This document shows, one piece after another, positions 1 through 11,940 of a DNA stretch of 64,000 nt; the stretch's first letter is position 1, and every line of letters starts with the position of its first letter. The notes under the pieces are model-generated. The model was not told the origin of the DNA. It did not search any database and saw nothing but the letters and a program-made list of their open reading frames with translations. Made by a program: the position numbers and the translations under genes. Source of the DNA: Cryptomeria japonica (Eukaryota; Streptophyta; Pinopsida; Cupressales; Cupressaceae); assembly GCF_030272615.1 (NCBI RefSeq), contig NC_081412.1, positions 542,458,335 through 542,522,334 of the forward strand, read 5' to 3'.

Positions 1-394
1 CAATTTTCAACTCTAGATTTCTCCAACTAGGCACACTTTCATGAAAATTTAAAAAATACATTTTTGTAGATATCAAAGTCTAGAATCAAATTTTGTTTTT
101 CCTTTTAATATTTAAAAAAAAAATGTTATTAATTTTTAGAATTTATTACAAGTAGACTATTATAATCAAACATGAGGTTGATTAAAGACTAATATATTTT
201 TAAAATTAAAAAATTATATGACACACTAGAGGATAAAATCTTTTTTTCTGCTATTAATTATAAGGATTTCACAATACAAAATATGCGAACATCAAATGTC
301 TCACAATGGAGCTAAATACATTACAAATTTATCATGCCTATCATATCTGCTATCAACAATTCTATAAGTTGACCATCCACATTACATATTTATC
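1..394. other. AT-rich sequence, no gene seen
   Basis: No open frame or element end can be supported here. It may be the 3' untranslated part of the minus-strand LINE to its right; a run of seven T at 241-247 would be an A-tail on the minus strand, but no target duplication was found to confirm it. Confidence 0.3.
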
Positions 395-514
395 ATGACT
401 AATATACCTGATGCCCCTACCCCATCTACCACAAATATCATGACTATCCCCTCCACCAAAACTAGAAATCCCTTCACATATAAAAACCACAGGCATTGCA
501 GTCTTCATGTCAGG

Positions 515-2588
515 CTAATCAAAGGAGATCTCTCCTTTAGGACAATTGGAATCCCCCGCTGCTTCCACCCAAGTAGTTCGCCCTTGCAAACCATCACACC
601 AAGTCAGAATCTTGCCCCACAAAATCATATCAACATATGGATGAATGATTGGTTCGACAACTGGAATAGTTTGCATCTGCCTTTGGAGACCCATGCCCTG
701 CTTAGTGTTGAGGTCTCTGATGAAGTTTTCTAGGCCTATCTCAAATTTAGTTCTATCCCTAGAAGTCCTAGCCCAAGTGAATCCATGGGATATCTCTGAC
801 CGAGCCATCTTGCAACAAGTTCTCCCCCATGCAATTCTTATGGCCACTGTTACTTGCAAGTTAATGTCAGAAAAATGAGTCTCCTCAGAGACTCAGTAAG
901 GTTTCTATCCCTTCCATTGAAAATATTATCATTCATAAATCTCCAAATTAACCATAATACTTCAACAGAAAGAATAGACTAGAAATTATTAGATCTTTTC
1001 TTTAGGCTTTGGATATCTCCAATAAGAACATCAAAGATCTCAATATTATTACCAAAATACAGGCCAAATATTCTCCAAACCTCTTTAGCAAATAGACAAT
1101 GAAAGAAAATATGCTTAACAGACTTAACAATCCTATAACAGGAGTAGGTACTAGCCTCCCCATTATGCATATGAATAGGGAGCTTTTGAAGAAGAAATTG
1201 CTAGCAAGAGTATCTTTTATTGGGCTCAATAGGTCTGGACCATAGGGTCTCAAAGGTCTTTTGGCAAGAAGAAGCGTCCAGTCTCAAATTCCAACAAGAG
1301 TCAACATGAGAAAGGATAGCATCATTATCAACAAGAAGGGAATAAATATTTTTGGCTTTGGTTTTAGGTAAGAGGAATCCATCCGGCCATTTCAAGAGGC
1401 ATAATTTGTAACTCTCTTCAGAGAAAGGTTTGGGAAGATTGAGAGGGGAAGAGGCCTCTCTCCACATAGTATAGGTCTTCTTTTGGGAGGCAGGTATACC
1501 ATATTCAGTCATAATGTCATTCCAACTTAATAAGTGCCCATTTTTAATAAGATCAGAAAGATTTTTAAGTCCTTTCCCTGCCCAAGATCTAGCTAAGAAA
1601 CCTTGTACTAAAGAAAAGGGCTTATTATTGTATTTCAAGCTCCACCATATAGATCTTTCATCGTATACCTCCCCATTCTCCCAAGTAATTCCATTGTGAG
1701 AGACATAGCTTCTAACCACCTCCCAAGCTTCCAAATTGACCTAAAGATAGGCGATTCAAAGGCTCTAACCTCAAAATCTCTAACAATAATATTATTGAGT
1801 GCCAAATCTTTCCAACAAGAGCCTCTTTTTAGGGGTGGATTTACTAATATTGTGCTTGATCAATATTTTCCATGGTTCCTCTCCTTGAAGGGCTCCAAAG
1901 ATCCACTTAGCTACTAGGGAAATGCCTTGCCATCTCAGGTCCTTGAGGCCTATACCCTCTTCCTCTTACTCATAGTATACCACTGCCACTTCACTGCATG
2001 CTTCTTCTTGCCCCCTTTCCCATTTGACCAAAGAAAACGTCTTATCATCTTTTGAATATGACCAAACTGATAAGAACAAAAAAGACATGTTGAAGCATAG
2101 TAGATATTGTATGAAGACAAATTTTTTTGATAGACTTTAACTCTCCCAGCCAAGGAGAGAAAACGCTCATTTCATTTGTTGAGTTTCTTATGAAATTTCT
2201 CTTTAATCCAATCACACACAGCTTTCAAAATTGTCTCAATGCAAAATGGTATACCAATATATCTAACCAAGTGGTTAGGTCCCCCCCATATAAAAGAGTA
2301 ATTACTGCCCCAATCGGGAGGCTGAGGTTTCTAATTGAGTAACACATATTTGGATAGAAAAACTTTATTTCATGAGGCATCACAAAATATGTCTAACTTA
2401 TCCATTAATTCATCTATGTTGTTTTTCTCTAATCTAGCTAGGATAATAGTGTCATCTATAAATTGTATATTAGATAGATCCTTCCCATTGGGGAGATTAA
2501 TCCCTTTCACCATGGGGTAGTTCATAGAGTCCCTTAGCAAGTAATGAAGGGCATCAACTGCAATCACAAATATGGTTGGTGCTAAAGG
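515..2588 (-). pseudogene. LINE1 ORF2, C-terminal half (RT palm, thumb, zf-RVT)
   Basis: This continues the reverse transcriptase interrupted at 2,588. The first stretch (2,588-2,370) reads LAPTIFVIAVDALHYLL and then QFIDDTIIL, the F-x-DD catalytic box, with I where A or V is usual. Next come thumb-like segments (ending KMIRRFLWSNGKGGKK near 2,000) and a 177-residue open stretch (1,734-1,201). A zf-RVT-like tail with KHIFFHCLFAKEVW lies at about 1,090. A further open stretch (859-515) has no recognisable domain. Several in-frame stops and at least two frameshifts separate the pieces. ORF2 would copy its own RNA by target-primed reverse transcription. Family-level confidence is high, exact end low. 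Confidence 0.85.
2584..2588. repeat. E1 target-site duplication, left copy (aaagg)
   Basis: The five bases aaagg stand directly before the TGTTGG start of the left LTR and recur directly after the right LTR at 9,916-9,920. This fixes the element's ends and shows an integrase-mediated insertion. Confidence 0.95.
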
Positions 2589-3980
2589 TGTTGGCATTTG
2601 CATGAAGATTGCATTGATGAACTATTATGTTGTCATTGATGTTAATTATAACCAATAATGATGTTTTTTTGCAACCGATAGGTGAGCTAGTGAAGGAAAC
2701 CGGTATTACTTGAGAAGCAGTGAGATCAACCGATAACCCTACCCGTTGATGTGCCAAACCCTAACTGATGGAGCTTGGTGAATCAGTTGTATTGGTTTAT
2801 GATCAAATGATGAATGATAATGATTATGCCACATATGCATGTTGTATGTGAAGAGTTTCAAATGGTTTTTGGTGCATAGAGATAACGGTTTTATCTTGGG
2901 AATGTGTGAGTACATTGCATGAAGTGGAAACCGCGTGATGAGTTACAAGAATCGATGAAGCGGTGATCAAGGATTGGTTGAGGTTATCTTAAATAATATG
3001 CAATGATTTCTATGTAATCTAACGGTCATACTTGAACCGATTTGTTTGTAATATCTATGAGATCTTAGGTTTGTGATGTGTTACTGACCTATTGTTTTTC
3101 TCATAAGGTCGATGAGTTGTTTTGTTGTAGTGTTGGCAATTTTGGTTAAGTGTAAGTGTGATTGATTTCTGAACTAGTAGGTGTATCTGTAGTATGTGTG
3201 AAGGCAGATAGGAGCATGAAAATGATCTAATCAAGCAGAGTAGTGCTATTGACCAGATCAACAAACCCCTATTATTCTCTAACAATTACAACAATCAAAT
3301 CCCTTAACCGGGTAAGATTTAGCAGGCTTAATGTTATCTAAATCCTCTAACCAGGTGATCCATTAGCTTGGATTTCAAATCCTCTACCAAGGTTACTCCT
3401 AATAGGGTATTGCTTCTAATAGGGCATTATAGTCAATCCCTTAACCGGGTGGTCCCTAATAGGATTTGTTCTTAACATGACTTTTTATAAAAGCTTTAAC
3501 AGGCTTGGCTCCTAACAGGGCAAACTTCAGAAGAGTTCAAAATACTTGTGGGTATTCATCCCCACCGTGGTTTTTCCCATTTGGGTTTCCATGTCAAAAT
3601 CATTGTGTCAAGTGGTGAATGGTTTTTATGGTTATGTTTGCTATGGTTAATTTTTTTAACTGTTAAATCCACTTAGATATGATAAGATGGCCGACAATAA
3701 TCTGAAATGTGCTTTTACTTTTGTCAATAAAGTATTTGAATATTTTGGTTAAATGGTTTGAGAGTTTCAGAGTTGTTATACTATTATTTTGATATGCCAG
3801 TCAAACCGATATAGCGTCAGTGATATTGAAGTTTGTAGTTCAGTGTTTGAACCAGTTAGTTCTAAGATTGACTTGGGAGGTTATTTTTGAGTTTGGTGAA
3901 AGTATAGTCAGTTTTCTATCTACTGATTCACCCCCCCTCTCAGTAGTTGTCCGGATCCTTATTGATTCATCATACCATCA
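2589..3980 (+). repeat. E1 5' LTR
   Basis: It starts TGTTGGCATTTGCAT and ends CATCATACCATCA, just before the PBS. It is alignable along its whole length with 8,510-9,915; one visible difference is an 11-bp indel near 2,660. The middle (about 3,295-3,530) holds many short copies of a cctaacagg/cttaaccggg motif. A C-tract (caccccccctctcag) lies 50 bp before the end, as in many plant copia LTRs. A third copy of this LTR family, inverted, is at 63,050-64,000. Confidence 0.95.
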
Positions 3981-3982
3981 AT

Positions 3983-3994
3983 TGGTATCAGAGC
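3983..3994 (+). promoter_or_regulatory. E1 primer binding site
   Basis: The sequence tggtatcagagc begins two bases after the LTR. It is the usual copia primer site, complementary to the 3' end of initiator methionine tRNA. Confidence 0.93.
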
Positions 3995-4050
3995 ATTTCA
4001 GGTCCTTTAGTGTCTAAGCCTAACAACTTGAGGTAAAGATATAGAAGAAC

Positions 4051-5055
4051 ATGATGAAGAAAGAAGGTCTGAAGTTTAATAGGGAAAACTACAAAATATG
4101 GAGTGATAGGATGAAAATCTATATCAAGAGTCTAGGAATTCAATACTAGGAACATGTTGTTACTCAATATGTTGCACCTAGTGGGACTATGTCTGATGAT
4201 CAAAAGAAAGAGCAACAAGAAAATAATCAAGCATTAGAGGCCATTATCAGTTCTTTGTCTAATTCAGAGTATGTTGATGTCCATGGTCTGGAAACTTCTT
4301 ATGATGTGTGGAAGAAACTTGAAGAAATCTATAATGGTGATGAGCATGTGAAGATTGCCAAAGAAGAGAGTCTAAGAGGTAAGTTTGATGACATGCGGAT
4401 GGTTGAAGGTGAGAATATTCAACAGTATGGTAAGAGGATCAAGGAGATAGTTGGTGAGATCAAGAGTACTGGTGGTAAAGTGGAGGATGCCACAATGGTT
4501 AGTAAGGTGTTGAGAACCCTTCTACTGGTCTATGCTATCTGAGTTGGAGCCATTTAGGAGCTAAAGTCTATTGATAAAATTAAGGTAACTCTTGACTCCA
4601 TCATTGGTAAACTTACTGCATTTGAATTAAATGGTTATGATGGTAGTGCTTAGAAATCTGAATCTGCATTTAGAGCTTCAGTTTCTAACCCACCTATGAG
4701 GAAAAACAAAGATGTTAGTCATAGTTATGAGTCTAGATCTATTAGAGAAGTTGATGATGAAGACAGTTTGATCGAGCTTGAAGCATTGTTGGCCAAGCGG
4801 TTACCCAGAGGTATCGGTAAGTATAGAGGTAAATTACCTTTGAAATGTTTTGCATGTAACAAGATTAGACACATTGTAGCTAACTGTCTTAATGGTGACA
4901 ATGAGCATAAGAGTGAGAAGTACAAAAAGTACAAAGGAAAAGGCAAAAGAGATTGTCTCATTGCAGTTGATAGTGGTATCACTGATGAGGAATCTGAGGG
5001 AGATGCTAACGAAGACATTATCTTTGTTGCCATTAAAGAGGAGACATTTGATTAG
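4051..5055 (+). pseudogene. E1 gag
   Basis: The reading begins at ATG 4,051 (MKKEGLKFNRENYKIWSDRM after the first Met), the copia gag N-terminus, and continues through a UBN2-like region (YDVWKKLEEIYNGDEHVKIA). A zinc knuckle follows at about 4,846-4,887, CFACNKIRHIVANC, with spacing CX2CX4HX4C intact. In-frame stops occur near 4,147, 4,540, 4,555 and 4,651. Gag would form the virus-like particle and bind RNA. It shares its frame with the protease and integrase that follow, as expected for a copia polyprotein. Confidence 0.9.
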
Positions 5056-6130
5056 AAGGCATTAGTTTCTTGCATGGATAGTTCTGATGATTGGATCATA
5101 GATAGTGGTTGTTTACACCACATGACCAATGACTGAAGTAAATTTCTTACTTTGAAGGAATTTGATGGAGGAGTTGTGAGATTTGGAAATGACTCACCCT
5201 GTATGGTAAAAGGAAAGGGAACCATTTCTCTTAATGGAAAGAGTAGTGCAGATGATGTCTACTGGGTTGAAGGATTAAAGCACAATCTTATAAGTGTAGC
5301 TCAACTCAATGATAGAGGTTATCTATTGGAATTTAAGAATGGAATATGCAAAATCTATGGGAGCAAAGGTGAACTAATTGTAAATGGCAAGCAAAAAAAA
5401 GGTAACCTGTTTCACCTAAATCCTAAAGTCAACAATTGTTTAATTGCTAAAGTAGATTATAGTTGGCTTTGGCATCAAAGATTTTATCATATAAATTTTG
5501 ATAACATTGTCAAAGTTAGGAAGTCTAAGTCGGTAAGAGGTTTGCCTCAGTTGGACAAACCGGTGGATGCTCTGTGTAAGGAATGCCAGTTAGGAAAGAT
5601 GACATCCTCAACTTTTAAGAGCAAATCTTTCTTAGCAGAACATTTGTTAGATTTGGTTCATACAGACCTCTGTGGACCAATAAGGACTAAAAGTATTCAA
5701 GGTGATAGATGTTTTATGATATTCACTGATGATTGCTCAAGAATGATGTGGGTCACATTCTTGAAGGACAAAACAAAAGCCTTTTGTAAGTTCAAGGCAT
5801 TCAGGGCCTTAGCTGAAAAAGAAAGTGGTAAGAAGATAAAGTGTCTGAGGACTGATCAAGTTGGTGAATTTACTTCAGAGGAATTAACTAGATATTGTGA
5901 AGACAATAGAATTAAGAGACAACTTTCTGCACCAAGGACACCACAACAAAATGTTATTGCAGAGAGGAACAACTAGTTAGTTGTTGAAACTACTAGAACA
6001 CTGCTAATACAAGGAGGTGTAGCAAAAAATTTATAGAGAGAAGCTGTTAGCACAACTGTCTACACTATGAATTGGATATTGGTAAAGAGAGGTAAGGATA
6101 AAACTCCTTATCAATACTGGTATGGTAGAT
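5056..6130 (+). pseudogene. E1 protease and integrase
   Basis: The aspartic protease site DSG lies at 5,101-5,109 (DDWIIDSGCLHHMTND), followed by the GAG-pre-integrase segment (LWHQRFYHINFDNI) and the zinc-binding CKECQLGK. The integrase core shows DLVHTDLCGP and LRTDQVGEF, and a glutamate in the AER...VVETTRTLL region, so the D-D-E residues appear kept. A stop at 5,134 follows the protease site closely, another lies at 5,974, and the frame is lost after about 6,130. Integrase would insert the cDNA; the clean 5-bp target duplication records that this once happened. Confidence 0.9.
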
Positions 6131-6298
6131 CACCTAAAGTCAGTTAGCAGTAAATGTATTATCAAGAGAGGTGACTATGTTAGTAAGTTTGAGGCTAAGA
6201 GTGATGAAGGCGTATTTCTTAGTTACTCCACCAAGATTAAGACCCATAAATGTTACAACAACCGGACACAAAGAATAATTGAGAGTGCTGATGTTTGA

Positions 6299-7136
6299 GT
6301 GGATGAGTGTCCTGAAGTTTCAGGAGAAACCAATAAGGAAAAGAAGGAAGATGAACCTTACATTTTGATTTTGGAACCAGAACCGATGAAGCCAGAAGCT
6401 AGTGAAGTAAATGCTGTAGTACCAGTTCAACTGGAACAGGTAGATTCAGAAGAAGATGATGATAGTGAGGAAGAAGAACTTGAAGATAATGATCATGTTA
6501 TTCCAAGGTATGTGAGACTCAATCATAATCCTGACTAGATTATTGGAGATAAAGATGCTGGAGTGTTAACGAGAAGAAGAATTAGAGAGAATTATTGCAT
6601 GATCTCCAATATTGAGCCTATAACTGCTAAGGAAGCATTTGGAGATGATCATTGGATGAAAGCTATGGAAGAGGAGCTTGACCAGATTGAGAAGAACAAT
6701 ACATGGACCCTAGTACCCAGACCGATGAATAAAAATGTGATAGGTACTAAATGGGTATTCAAGAATAAACTGAATGAAGATGGAGTAGTAGTCATAAACA
6801 AAGATAGATTGGTATGCAAAGCTTATACACAGGAAGAAGGAGAAGACTATGGTGAGACATTTGCACTAGTTGCTAGCTTGGAAGGTGTTAGGACTCTACT
6901 TGCATTTGTAGCATATAAGGGATTCAAAGTATATCAAATGGATGTGAAGTCAACATTTTTAAATGGAATACTGGAAGAGGAAGTATACATTGAGTAGCCA
7001 GATGGTTATGCTTTGACTGATGCAAAGGATATGGTGTGTAAATTGCACAAGGCACTATATGGTTTGAAGTAAGCACCGAGAGCATGGTATGAAAGGCTAC
7101 ATTCACACCTGATGAAGATAGGTTTTCAGAGAACCA
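6299..7136 (+). pseudogene. E1 acidic linker and N-terminal reverse transcriptase
   Basis: The frame differs from gag by one. An acidic linker (SEEDDDSEEEELEDNDH) leads into the copia RT start: W-x-x-AMEEELDQIEKNNTW, then GTKWVFKNKLNEDG and YQMDVKSTFLNG with the first catalytic aspartate. The end of this part is KLHKALYGLK followed by a stop and APRAWYERLHSHLMKIGF. Stops occur at 6,536, 6,995 and 7,070. A second frameshift near 7,130 moves the reading into the next segment. Confidence 0.9.
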
Positions 7137-8147
7137 ATGAAGACAACAATATATCTCAAATCTGAAGGAGATAAGATACAGGTTAGTGAAGTGTTTGTGG
7201 ATGATATCATATTTGGAGGCAATGATGACATGAGTGATGACTTTGCAAATGAGATGAAAAGTGAATTTGAAATGTCTCTAGTAGGAGAGATAAAATTCTT
7301 CATAGGTTTGCAAATTCAACAAATGAAGAGTGGTATTTTTATCACACAGTCTAAGTATGTGAAAGAGGTATTGAAGACATTTGGAATGAGTGACTGTAAA
7401 CCAGTTGGGACACCAATGGTTACAAGTTGTAAACTGTCTATGGAGGATGATGCCACATCTATTGATGAAAAGGAGTACAGATCAATGATAGGGAAACTGC
7501 ATTATGTTGTTCACAACATACCAGATATTTCTCATGTAGTTGGTTTAGTTGCTAGATTTCAGAAGAATCCAAAGGAGACACACTTGATAGAAACTAAAAG
7601 GATATTTAGATATTTGAAAGGTACTACTGACTATGGATTATGGTATCCATATGAAGGTAACTTTGATTTGAAGGTTTATACAAATGCAGTCTAGGAAGGT
7701 AATGTTGATGATAAGAAGAGAACAACTGGTGGTGCATTCTTTCTTGGAAGAAGACTTGTATCTTGGAGCAGCAAGAAGCAGAGCTGCATATCACAGTCTG
7801 CTGCTGAAGCTGAATATGTTGCAGTGTATATGAATTGTACCCAAGCAATCTGGATGAAACACATTCTGGAAGGATTCAAGCCGAAGATTACAAAACCAGT
7901 AAAGATTTTATGTGACAACACCAGTGCAATTAATATTTCAAAGAACCCGGTGTTGCATGCTAGAACCAAGCATATTGAGCTAATATATCATTTCTTGAGA
8001 GAGAAAGTGCAGAGTGAAGATGCATTTTTGGAGCATGTATCTACCATGGAGTAGCTAGAAGATATCTTTACTAAACATCTACCTAAGAGTACTTTTGAGT
8101 ATCTTAGAGGTCAGCTAGGGGTTGTGCCCCTACATGAGGTCAATTGA
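7137..8147 (+). pseudogene. E1 C-terminal reverse transcriptase and RNase H
   Basis: The third frame carries VFVDDIIFGG, the copia YVDD-box equivalent, then FFIGLQIQQMKSGIFITQSKY and the connection domain. RNase H follows with SAAEAEYVAVYMNCTQAIWM, LCDNTSAINISKNPVLHART and KHIELIYHFLREKV, all typical copia RNase H residues. In-frame stops are at about 7,692 and 8,052; the natural stop is at 8,145-8,147. The domains would synthesise cDNA and remove the RNA template. Of the E1 coding parts this is the best preserved. Confidence 0.92.
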
Positions 8148-8497
8148 GCAGATGTGGAATACATCAGTCCTAGAGCTAATTGAAGAATCTTGTAGCAGGA
8201 TTGGTGTAGAGTGGAGTTATTCCACAGGGGGAGAATCAAGTTGAAGATTGTTGATGCAGAACAATGAAGTATGACACTGCATGTTTTACTTTCACTTTGG
8301 CATTGTTGTCAAAGGGGGAGAAGATTTGTATGATTGGTAGAGATAAGATCTATAACCAGTTACCAGCTTAAGACATGGAGACTCAGTTGAAAGAGAGTAC
8401 ATGGCAAAATGTAAACCAAGATTCCTATACCTGTGTATGTACATTACTCTCAATCAACACAATCAAGGGTATTGATATTTGTATTGCCATCAATACT
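8148..8497 (+). other. E1 3' untranslated spacer
   Basis: No coding frame can be supported between the RNase H stop and the polypurine tract. The spacer holds two extra G5-containing polypurine tracts resembling the one next to the LTR. Confidence 0.6.
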
Positions 8498-8509
8498 AAA
8501 GGGGGAGAT
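8498..8509 (+). promoter_or_regulatory. E1 polypurine tract
   Basis: aaagggggagat stands immediately before the TG of the 3' LTR and would prime plus-strand DNA. Two near-identical tracts lie upstream at about 8,226-8,234 and 8,311-8,321. Confidence 0.9.
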
Positions 8510-9915
8510 TGTTGGCATTTGCATCAAGATTGCATTGATGAACTATTATGTTGTCATTGATGTCAATTATAACCGATAATGATGTTGTTATGATTTTGTT
8601 TTGCAATCGATAGGTGAGTTAGTGAAGGAAATCGGTATTACTTGAGAAGCAATAAGATCAACCGGTAACCCTACCTGTTGATGTGACAAACCCTAACCGA
8701 TGGAGTTTGGTGAATCAATTGTATTAGTTTATGATCAAATGATGAACGATAATGATTATGCCACATATGCATGTTGTATGTGAAGAGTTTCAAATGGTTT
8801 TTGGCACGTAGAGATAATGATTTTATCTTGGGAATGTGCAAGTACATTGCATGAAGTGGAAACCGTGTGATGAGTTACAAGAATGAATGAAGCGGTGATC
8901 AAGGAGTGGTCGAGGTTATCTTGAACAATGTGCAATGATTTCTATGTAATACAATGGTCATACTTGAACCAATTTGTTTGTAATCTCTATGAGATCTTAG
9001 GTTTGTGATGTGTTAGCGACCTATTGTTTTGCTTATAAGGTTGATGAGTTGTTTTGTTGTAGTGTTGGCAATTTTGGTTAAGTGTAAGTGTGATTGATTG
9101 CTGAACCAGAAGGTGTATCTGTAGTATGTGTGAATATAGATAGGAGCATGAAAAGGATCTGATCAAGCAGAGTAGTGCTATTCACCAGATCAGAAAACCC
9201 TTGTTGTTCTCTAGCAATTACAATAGTCAAATCCCTTAACCGGGTAAGCTTTAGCAGGCTTAGTGTTATCTAAATCCTCTAACCAGGTGATCCATTAGCT
9301 TGGATTTCAAATCCTCTACTGAGGTTACTCCTAACAGGGTATTGCTTCTAATAGGGCATTATAGTCAATCCCTTAACCGGGTGGTCCCTAATAGGATCTA
9401 TTCTTAACATGACTTTTTGTAAAAGCTTTAACAAGCTTGGCTCCTAATAGGGCAAACTTCAGAAGAGTTCAGAATACTTGTGGGTATTCATCCCCACCAT
9501 GGTTTTTCCCATTTGGGTTTCCATGTCAAAATCATTGTGTTAAGTGGTGAATGGTTTTTGTGGTTATGTTTGCTATGATTAATTTGCTTAGCTGTTAAAT
9601 CCACTTAGATATGATAAGATGACCGACAGTAATCTAAAATGTGCTTTTACTTTTGTCAATAAAGTATTTGGATGTCTTGGTTAAATGGTTTGAGAGTTTC
9701 AGAGTTGTTATACTGTTATTTTGATATGCCAGTTGAAAACCAGTATACTGTCAGTGATATTGAAGTTTGTAGTTCAGTGTTTGAACTAGTTAGTTTTGAG
9801 ATTGACTTGGGAGGTTATTTTTGAGTTTGGTGAAAGTATAGTAAGTTTTCTATCTACTGATTCACCCCCCCCTCTCAGTAGTTGTCTGGATCATTATTAA
9901 TTCATCATACCATCA
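8510..9915 (+). repeat. E1 3' LTR
   Basis: It starts TGTTGGCATTTGCATC and ends CATCATACCATCA. It matches the 5' LTR throughout with scattered substitutions and small indels, so the element is not a very recent insertion. It is followed by the target duplication aaagg and then the resumed LINE1 reverse transcriptase. Confidence 0.95.
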
Positions 9916-9920
9916 AAAGG
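9916..9920. repeat. E1 target-site duplication, right copy (aaagg)
   Basis: Identical to 2,584-2,588. Removing E1 and one copy rejoins the LINE1 frame between RQGCPF and LAPTIF. Confidence 0.95.
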
Positions 9921-11932
9921 GCACCCTTGTCTAATAGACCTAGAGAGGTCAAAGCTGTTAGAGATATTACCATTAATTTCCACAAAAACATTGGCATCCT
10001 TCATCAATGTCTTTACCATCCTACAAAAGTGCTTCAGGAACCCTAAACTTTCCATCATCATATACACAAAATTCCATTCTATCCTATCATAATCCTTCTC
10101 AAAGTCTAGCAGTAGCAAGGCTGTATCTTGATCAGTTTCCTTGGCCCAGTGCATGGCTTCCCAACAAGTCAAATTTTTTTCAAGGATGTATCTCCCTTTC
10201 ACAAATTTTGTCTCTGTGGGGTTAATCACCTTAGGAAGAATATTATCCAACCTTCGAGCTAAGGCTTTGGCCAAGATTTTGTATGATACATTAAGTAATA
10301 TTATAGGTCTCCAATTCCTGATCAATGATCTATCTCCATCCTTTGGAATCAATTTAATCAGGCCCTTATTGATCTCCCTGCCCAGAGATCCCCTCTCAAA
10401 TGCCTCTTGGTATACTTGTAGAAGATCCTCCCCAACCCACTCAATGCTTGATTTATAGAACTCCATCGGCAAACCATCAGGTCCTGGTGATTTCCCATTG
10501 TTTAGTGCTTGGATAGCTCCTTTAATCTCTTCTAGAGATAGACTCTCATTCAACATTTCTGCATCTTCTGTACAAATCTTTCTAGGAATGATACTCCTCA
10601 TATAATATCTGGCCCTTGCCTTATTATGGTCATTATCTTATGAAGAGAACAATTTTTGATAAAATCAAACAAATGATTTGAGAATATTAACCTGATATAT
10701 TATAGCCCCTTCGTTCTCCCAAATGCTATCAATACTAACTCTAGCCTCTTTGAATTTCAATAGTTGGAAGAAAAACCTAGACCCCTTATCTCCATATTCA
10801 AGCCAATTCATTCTAGCTCTAATTTTTTCCCCTTGGATCCTCACATTTTGAATCCTTCTAAGCAATTTTTTTATTGACACATAAATTCCAAAGCCTTAGG
10901 GATTGAAGGATTATATTTCAACACTTATTCTGCTTGATGTAGCCTCAGATAAGCCAAGGTTTCTAGTTGCCTTGAATCCTTGGCCAACTTCTTCCCTATA
11001 GTCTTAAAGAGAATCCTCCAAATATGAACCTTTTGATTCCACCCATCAATGGGGCTGTTGCACTTGGCTATAGAATTATTAAAATGTCTAATAATGAAAA
11101 TTGTATGTTTAACCTCATCTCCTTCAACAAGACTAGTGTTGAGAGAAAATGCCTCTCTATTAGTTACTCTTCTAGAAGGCAACCTATTATGAGAAATTGT
11201 AGCCTTAATTGGGTGGTGATCCGATAGAGAGTACGGAGTAACCTTCAACTTTGGACTTGCTTCATCCATATTAATTCTGACAATATCTCTGTTGTAGTAA
11301 AATCTATCCAATCTACAATATATTATCTTATTCCCCTTCTGACAATTGCACCAAGTGAACCAAATTCTTTTATACTCATTCTTACAGCCTACTAAAGGGT
11401 CCATTAGCACATACTTGCTAATCATCTTATGCCATAATTTGTTTTCCTCCCCCTTCCACTCAAGCTTACATCTCCTTGCCTTATCCACTGGACGCTCAAC
11501 CATGTTAAAATCTCCCCCAAGAATCTGGGGAACACTCTCCAGGTAAAAAATCCACCTCCACAAATCAATCTTACATTTATAATCATTGGGAGTATATACC
11601 GAGCACACTCCAAACTCAATCTCCTTATACCTTAGAATGGCTCACACCACTCTATGGCATGGTGAACAACCCCACCTAGAAACATGTTCAACCCATTTCT
11701 CATTAAGAAGTATAGCTTCTCCACCCTTACCTTTAACATGATTAGTGGTGAAATGCCTAGCATTTCTCCATATGCATTTCAAGTTTATGTCTAGCCAAAA
11801 GTTCACTACTTTGAGTTCTTGTAGTAACAAGATGTCCAAATTCTTATATAGTTTCAAGAATCTCTTAACAACATATTTTTTGTCAGGGGTTTCCAAACTC
11901 CTTACATTTCATGACATGATGTTGAGATCCAT
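9921..11932 (-). pseudogene. LINE1 ORF2, N-terminal half (endonuclease and RT)
   Basis: The likely start is ATG 11,932 (MDLNIMS, then a stop, then NVRSLETPDKK), just after the ORF1 stop. The APE-type endonuclease shows LLLQELKV (catalytic E), GGDFNMVERP, CRLDRFYYN and LSDHHPIKA, so its key motifs are present. The spacer at 10,880-10,665 contains MNWLEYGDKGSRFFFQLLKF. Reverse transcriptase begins at 10,601 with the LNNGKSPGPDGLPMEFYK block, followed by NWRPIILLNVSYKILAKALA and LLDFEKDYDRIEW (catalytic D), ending RSIRQGCPF at the E1 insertion. Frameshifts near 11,620, 10,900 and 10,640 break it. Confidence 0.9.
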
Positions 11933-11940
11933 AGGAATAT

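Larger units (their letters stand above)
2589..9915 (+). mobile_element. E1: complete Ty1/copia LTR retrotransposon (degenerate)
   Basis: A 7,327-bp element with LTRs of 1,392 and 1,406 bp, TG...CA ends, a 5-bp target duplication, a PBS of initiator-Met type, a polypurine tract, and the domain order gag, protease, integrase, reverse transcriptase, RNase H, which defines copia. The coding region lies in three successive frames (4,051 to about 6,130; about 6,300-7,130; 7,137-8,147) with many stops, mostly TAG and TGA, so it is structurally complete but not functional. It interrupts the reverse transcriptase of LINE1. The lineage within copia was not determined. Confidence 0.95.
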
